DNA from: a gamma proteobacterium HTCC5015
GTDB taxonomy: Bacteria > Pseudomonadota > Gammaproteobacteria > HTCC5015
Direction of reading: 5' to 3'
Length of the DNA stretch: 64,000 nucleotides
Assembly: GCA_000155715.1 (NCBI GenBank)
Contig: DS990603.1
Span: 62,001-126,000 of the forward strand
Below the pieces are notes generated by a model. It saw only the letters and a program-made list of their open reading frames with translations, was not told where the DNA came from and did no database searches. The position numbers and the translations under genes were made by a program. Shown here in pieces: positions 55,634 through 64,000 of the stretch (position 1 is the stretch's first letter; each line of letters starts with the position of its first letter).

Positions 55634-57028
55634 ATGCAAACGCGAAATATTGTTGCTGCTCTACTATCGGGTAGCTCATCCATTTTCAGCTGGGTGGAAT
55701 CTACGAAACCTCCCAAGGCTGTGCGCTCTACAAGCGCAAAATTTAGACGAATCAGCTTTAAAAAGCTGGTATTTATCGGTCTGATTGTAGGCGGACAACT
55801 GCCTCTTGCTCAGGCTCAAGCCACAAACAGTACCCTCACGCTAAAAGCCGCACTGCAGCGTACTCTAGAACAGAACCCTTCCCTCAAGGTTTTTGACTTT
55901 CGTAACACAGCGCTAACTGGGCAGTTGGAAACGGCAAATTTAAAACCGGCTTATGAACTTGGTTTGGAAGCAGAAAATTTTGCGGGCTCCGACGAACTCA
56001 GCGGCTTTGATGGTGCTGAACTAACCATTTCGCTCTCTTCCGTACTGGAATTGGGCGATAAGCGCGCTGCGCGCAGGGGCATCGTTTCTAATAGTCGCTC
56101 CGTTCTCGATGCACAGAGACAGGTGGAATCACTGGAATTGCTGGGTGAAGTAACCCGGCGCTATGTGGATGTACTCGCTGCACAAGAGCAGGTATCCCTG
56201 GCGAAAGAAGCAAGTGAGCTTTCTAACCAGACTCTAAACATCGTAAAAGAACGCGCTAAAGCAGGCGCAACACCAGATGCCGAAGTAAAACGCGCCCAGG
56301 CTGCGGCCTCGCAAGCACAACTCACACTACTCTCCACTCAACAGCAGCTCGCTTATCTGAAAGTGTCACTCGCGGCACTTTGGGGAGAAACGTCGCCAAA
56401 ATTTGCAGCCATTGATGGTGATTTGTTTCACTTTGGTACGGATGTCGACTTTGAAAGGCTCTACGCAAAAATGGAGAATAACCCGGCTATTCAGATCTTT
56501 GCCGCTGAAGAGCGACTTAAAGAGGCGGAAGTACGTCTTGCCCAAACACAGTCAAAAGCCAACATTAGCTGGTCAGTCGGTGTGCGTCGATTTGAGGAAA
56601 GCGACAATTCAGCCTTGGTTGCAGGTTTTAGCATGCCGCTCTTTTCATCGAAAAGAAACTCCAGTGCTATCTCCTCTGCACGCGCCCAACGTAGCGAAAT
56701 CTTTGTTCAAAAGGAAGTCGCATTACTCAACATGCACACGCAGTTATTTCGCGCATTCCACAATAGAAAACAGGCCATTCTTGTTGCCAAGGAACTTCAA
56801 AACACCATTATTCCTGCGTTAGAAGAAGCGCTCAAAGAAATACAGTCAGCGTACCAGAGTGGCCGTTACGGCTACCTGGAATATGTTTCCGCCAGACAGG
56901 AATTGCTCAGTGCCAAGCGCACCCTGATCGAATCCGCTTCATCCGCATTAACGTATGGAGCCGAAATCGAACAGCTCACAGCAGAGCCTTTGTCCACCTC
57001 GCAGTATGGTGAAGCATTAACAAAGTAA
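55634..57028 (+). CDS. czcC: CzcC-type outer-membrane efflux protein (TolC family)
   Basis: The outer-membrane component of a Cd/Zn/Co RND pump. The 464-residue frame has a TolC-type body: TLTLKAALQRTLEQNPSLKVFDF, EAENFAGSDELSGFDGAELTISLSSVLELGDKR and VAGFSMPLFSSKRNS. The usual signal peptide (KKLVFIGLIVGGQLPLAQAQA) lies about 45 residues inside, preceded by an odd Ser/Lys-rich stretch without a clear ribosome site. The true start may be internal, or the 5' end was altered by a recombination. It is followed by czcB after 60 nt. Confidence 0.88.
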   Translation: MQTRNIVAALLSGSSSIFSWVESTKPPKAVRSTSAKFRRISFKKLVFIGLIVGGQLPLAQAQATNSTLTLKAALQRTLEQNPSLKVFDFRNTALTGQLETANLKPAYELGLEAENFAGSDELSGFDGAELTISLSSVLELGDKRAARRGIVSNSRSVLDAQRQVESLELLGEVTRRYVDVLAAQEQVSLAKEASELSNQTLNIVKERAKAGATPDAEVKRAQAAASQAQLTLLSTQQQLAYLKVSLAALWGETSPKFAAIDGDLFHFGTDVDFERLYAKMENNPAIQIFAAEERLKEAEVRLAQTQSKANISWSVGVRRFEESDNSALVAGFSMPLFSSKRNSSAISSARAQRSEIFVQKEVALLNMHTQLFRAFHNRKQAILVAKELQNTIIPALEEALKEIQSAYQSGRYGYLEYVSARQELLSAKRTLIESASSALTYGAEIEQLTAEPLSTSQYGEALTK

Positions 57029-57087
57029 ACAAATTTTAACGCTATTTTATTGATTCGGCTTCAAGCTGATCTAACAGGTAATCGAAA

Positions 57088-61126
<4,039 letters not shown>

Positions 61127-61133
61127 CTTTGAG

Positions 61134-61167
61134 AGCACACCCTCCTCCTTAGGGGGTGTGCTAATTT
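61134..61167 (+). terminator. Terminator of czcCBA
   Basis: AGCACACCC, loop TCCTCCTTAGG, GGGTGTGCT, then AATTTT, 8 nt after the czcA stop. Confidence 0.85.
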
Positions 61168-61282
61168 TCGTCCCTACCCAAAGCAGTAAGTAGCAGTAAT
61201 GAGCTTGGCGCTCAACCAACACCGCTAAGGAATAAGTATACGGAGAGTTAAATTAGGTTCTACTTTCTCGTTTTCTTGAGCT

Positions 61283-62358
61283 CGCGGATTTAAGTGGCTA
61301 GTGCGACACAGTTAGTTAATCTTGTCTTTGTTTTGAAGAATACCTCGAACGGCGTTTTATAGCCAAGCACTTCCGAGGTCGATGATTGAGTCGATCCATC
61401 ACAAATATGGCGTCTTTCTCTGTTAGGTCATGTAGTGGACGATCTTTTTTCCAGTATTGTCGTATCAGCCCATTGGTATTTTCGTTCGTTCCCCGCTCCC
61501 ATGAGGCGTAAGGTCGTGCGAAAAATATAGACACAGACAAGTGACTTTCCAGTAATTTATGCTGGGTAAATTCTTTGCCATTATCCAGCGTGATGGATTT
61601 CGCATACTGAGGATACTGGCGCAGTGATTTTTCAATAGCCGCCCGTGTATTGTCTGCCGTGCGTCGCCCAAGCGGCTCAATGAGCGTAAAACGAGACTTG
61701 CGGTCTACCAATGTGAGCGCCGCTCCTTGGTGATTTTTTCCGATAATGGTGTCGCCCTCCCAATGCCCTAAGCGTGAGCGATTGTTCGCTCCCACAGGCC
61801 GAGACGCTAAGCGCTTTCTGCCCGACATGATACCTCTGAGGTCTTGAGCACCATACGTTTTTTTGCGCTGTTTTTGACAACGAAGGTGCTTATAAAGACG
61901 GCCTCCTAAAACGCGATCTCTTTGGATGTAGTGGTAATCCATACGGCACTGATTGGCGTCTGCTGCTCTTGCTCAAGCCGTTGACTCACTTGCTCTGGAC
62001 TCCACTCTAAACGCAATAGCCGTTCAATTTCCTTCCACATAGTAGGGGAAATGCGGTGATGTATCTTACTGGTTTGCCGATCAACGGACTTCATCTGTGC
62101 TTGCCGAGGCCGATAGCCTCGCAGCCCTTGATTACGAGCTATTTCGCGTGAAATGGTGGATGGGTGGCGAGACAGGGTTCGCCCTATCGCTCTATGGCTG
62201 TGCCCTTGTTTTAATAAGGCGTGAATCTGGTATCGTTCTATCTCAGTGAGTCGGCGATAAGTCATAGCTACCTCTTTTTTTGGCGATTGGAAGTAGCGTG
62301 ATTGTCGTCACTCACTACTTCTTTTCAAGAGGTGTCGCACTGGCGACTTAAATCCGCG
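61283..62358. mobile_element. IS30-family insertion sequence
   Basis: The ends are 27-bp imperfect inverted repeats (61283-61309 and 62332-62358), sharing CGCGGATTTAAGT and AGTGCGACAC. The element is 1076 bp, normal for IS30, with one frameshifted transposase on the minus strand. No clear target duplication could be seen. It lies between czcA and the integrase fragment. Confidence 0.85.
61316..62265 (-). pseudogene. IS30 transposase, frameshifted
   Basis: The N-terminal frame (62265 to 61906) has the IS30 HTH: MTYRRLTEIERYQIHALLKQ and STISREIARNQGLRGYRP. It leaves frame near 61936, where one T appears to be missing: the expected codons ATT-TAC-CAC-TAC now read ATT-ACC-ACT. The rest continues in another frame (61942 to 61316) with the catalytic DDE domain intact: GHWEGDTIIGKN, ITLDNGKEFTQH and WERGTNENTNGLIRQYW. 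Rejoined, it would be about 315 residues. IS30 normally uses one frame, so the copy is probably inactive. Confidence 0.88.
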
Positions 62359-62450
62359 ATGATAAAAGCCAATATTTTCAATGGATTAATGGGTTTTTCG
62401 CTGCTGCATGTGAACTACCTTTTTGCTCCTTCACTGCGGTTTAGAAGAGT

Positions 62451-62900
62451 CTAAAGGCAGTAACCCACCCAATCTGCCCACCACTGCATCATGGCTTTTC
62501 TTTCTTCCAGGTATTCGGCGCGGTTGTAGGCGCCGCGTACTTCGTTTTTTTCCTTGTGGTGAAGCTGTCGCTCAATGGCGTCCGGGCTGAACTTACCTGA
62601 CTCGTTCAGTACGGAAGAAGCGACTGACCGGTAGCCGTGAACCGTCATTCTGCCTCTGTAACCAATACGCTTAATCACCGCAATCATGGCACCGTCGCTC
62701 ATTGGTTTTCTAGGGTTTCTTGCCTGGGGGAAGAGCCATTCTCGATGCCCACTAAACCCTCTTAGCTGCTCAAGCGCTTCTAGTGTCTGCCTAGCCAATG
62801 GCACTACATGATCCCCTTGGTCCTTTTTTTTCATCCTTTCTGCTGGAATTCTCCATACTCGACCGGACCAGTCGATTTCCTCCCACCTCTCATGCGGGAG
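62451..62900 (-). pseudogene. C-terminal fragment of a tyrosine integrase
   Basis: The minus frame from just behind the stop of the complete integrase reads LPHERWEEIDWSGRVWRIPAERM and on through HVVPLARQTLEALEQLRGF, MTVHGYRSVASSVLNESGKF (His-x-x-Arg) and HQLHHKEK-type sequence to AYNRAEYLEERKAMMQWWADW (Tyr). It corresponds to the C-terminal half of the neighbouring integrase (from its RHAEWSEIDF), but the N-terminal part and the first catalytic Arg are missing. It is a relic of a related P4-type integrase, not a functional gene. Confidence 0.85.
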
Positions 62901-62904
62901 CTAA

Positions 62905-64000
62905 CTAGCCAACCGCCCCACTTCTAAGGCTATCCAAATAGTCCGCCCAGTGCTGCATCATTTTTCTTCGCTCTACCAAGTGCTTTGTTCTGTTATAGGC
63001 ACGGCCGTTATGGTCTTTCACGGTATGAGCAAGCTGGTGCTCTATATACTCAATTCTATAATTCAGCGCTTCGTCCAAAAGCGTCCTTGCCATTGCTCTA
63101 AAGCCATGAGCAGTCATCTGTTCCCTCCCTACTCCCAAATACCGTAATGCCGCATTGATTCCATTTTCGCTGAGCGGCTTATTTTTGCTTCGCGTATAGA
63201 AGATGTATTTTGCCGTCCCAGTAAGCGGGTATAAGTCTTTCAGTATTTGTAGAGCCTGCCGTGACAACGGTACAATGTGAGGTTCTCTCATTTTCATTTT
63301 TTCAGCGGGGATCGACCATGTAGCCGTCTCAAAATCGATTTCTGACCATTCTGCATGCCTAAGCTCCCCAGGACGAACAAAGACCAACGGAGCCAACCTT
63401 AAGGCCGCCCTAACCTGCGTAGACCCTTGGTAGGCGTCTATCGTATTCAACAACCACCCTACTTTTTTGGGTTCAGTGATCGCTGAAAAGTGAGTCTTTA
63501 TCTGCTTTTGAAGTGCGCCTCTGAGATCAGCAGCTGGATCACGCTCACAATGACCACACGCAATTCCATAACGGAATATCTGGCTAGATATAGTTCGCCC
63601 TCTATGTGCCGTTTCTATGGCGCCTCGTGCTTCAATACGCCTGAGTACACCCAACAGTTCTGGCGCTGATATTTCCTTCATCACTCTATTGCCTAAATAC
63701 GGCAGCAAATCCTTCTCAATAATCCGCTCTGTACGCTCTCTATGTGTTGCTGACCAGTGTGGTATCTCTTTTGCCAACCACTCACGAGCGACCACTTCAT
63801 AGACATCCGACTCAGACGCTCTCAGCTCGTATTTCTTGGCTTGTTTAGCTTGACTTGGATCTACCCCTTCACCAAGCAGTTTACGGGCCTCCTCCCTAGC
63901 TTCCCGCGCCTCAGAGAGGCTTACCTCTGGATAAACCCCTATAGCTAATCGCTTCTCTTTTGAGTTAAAGCGGTACTTCAATCGCCAGTACTTTTGCCCC
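62905..64000 (-). CDS. P4-type tyrosine integrase (partial, N-terminus off the right edge)
   Basis: A site-specific recombinase for island integration. The frame is open to the window end (the visible part begins GQKYWRLKYRFN, which in relatives follows 40-45 residues). It has GVYPEVSLSEAREAREEARKLL (DUF4102-type N-terminus), a core-binding domain, then the catalytic residues: Arg in VRPGELRHAEW, His-x-x-Arg in TAHGFRAMARTLL, and Tyr in NGRAYNRTKHLVERRKMM. Intact to its stop. It reads leftward, away from the tRNA site expected to lie to the right. Confidence 0.92.
   Translation of the reverse strand, partial: GQKYWRLKYRFNSKEKRLAIGVYPEVSLSEAREAREEARKLLGEGVDPSQAKQAKKYELRASESDVYEVVAREWLAKEIPHWSATHRERTERIIEKDLLPYLGNRVMKEISAPELLGVLRRIEARGAIETAHRGRTISSQIFRYGIACGHCERDPAADLRGALQKQIKTHFSAITEPKKVGWLLNTIDAYQGSTQVRAALRLAPLVFVRPGELRHAEWSEIDFETATWSIPAEKMKMREPHIVPLSRQALQILKDLYPLTGTAKYIFYTRSKNKPLSENGINAALRYLGVGREQMTAHGFRAMARTLLDEALNYRIEYIEHQLAHTVKDHNGRAYNRTKHLVERRKMMQHWADYLDSLRSGAVG

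Overview
The window looks like a chromosome segment of a gammaproteobacterium, probably a marine or metal-exposed relative of the Cellvibrionales/Pseudomonadales. This rests on the type II secretion gene order gspC-D-E, on RsmC, PpnN, UmuDC, aconitase A and LpxR-like proteins, and on the intergenic GGGGTCAGAGTA and REP-like repeats. No rRNA, complete tRNA or CRISPR array is visible.

Positions 1-21.5 kb read as core chromosome: gspE (partial), gspD and gspC; a QueD-like protein built of three related repeats; a TatD nuclease whose start lies in a 263-bp MITE-like element; ppnN; a hotdog thioesterase; a patatin phospholipase; two overlapping methyltransferases (one rsmC); a nucleoside-gate membrane protein; an LpxR-like outer-membrane protein; a DUF1499 lipoprotein; acnA; a Sel1-repeat lipoprotein broken by one base in an A8 run; and umuDC.

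At 21500-21519 there is a 20-nt match to the 3' end of a tRNA-Arg(UCU)-type gene on the minus strand, followed by a minus-strand terminator. A P4-type tyrosine integrase runs off the right edge on the minus strand. Together these suggest that about 21.5 kb to beyond 64 kb is an integrated genomic island and that 21500-21519 is its distal attachment site.

The island is mainly a metal-resistance island. It holds: (a) a copper two-component system overlapping merR, then merT, merP and a GDCCVxC protein, with no merA; (b) copA/copB, a small Met/His-rich protein and a cytochrome c; (c) a MerR-type regulator driving an HMA chaperone, a Cu P-type ATPase, a cupredoxin, a truncated PII-like gene, an HMA-like protein, a tiny gene and an APC permease; (d) cusCBA with a CusF domain fused to CusB, plus DUF411 and CopL-like proteins; (e) a plasmid/phage-like recombination module (DUF932, YqaJ exonuclease, a Cys-cluster protein) with several small unknown genes; (f) a type III-like restriction-modification pair; (g) a CadR/PbrR-type regulator divergent from a CDF exporter, a truncated methyltransferase and czcCBA; (h) a frameshifted IS30 copy and an integrase fragment. 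Three promoters with the 19-bp spacer typical of MerR regulation can be read directly (mer, cop ATPase, CDF).

The least explained parts are the tiny Cys-rich ORF coupled to a 50-residue repeat protein (43698-43917), a duplicated GNRA-hairpin plus terminator unit nearby, and a protein with a zinc ribbon split by a glycine zipper (47821-48144).
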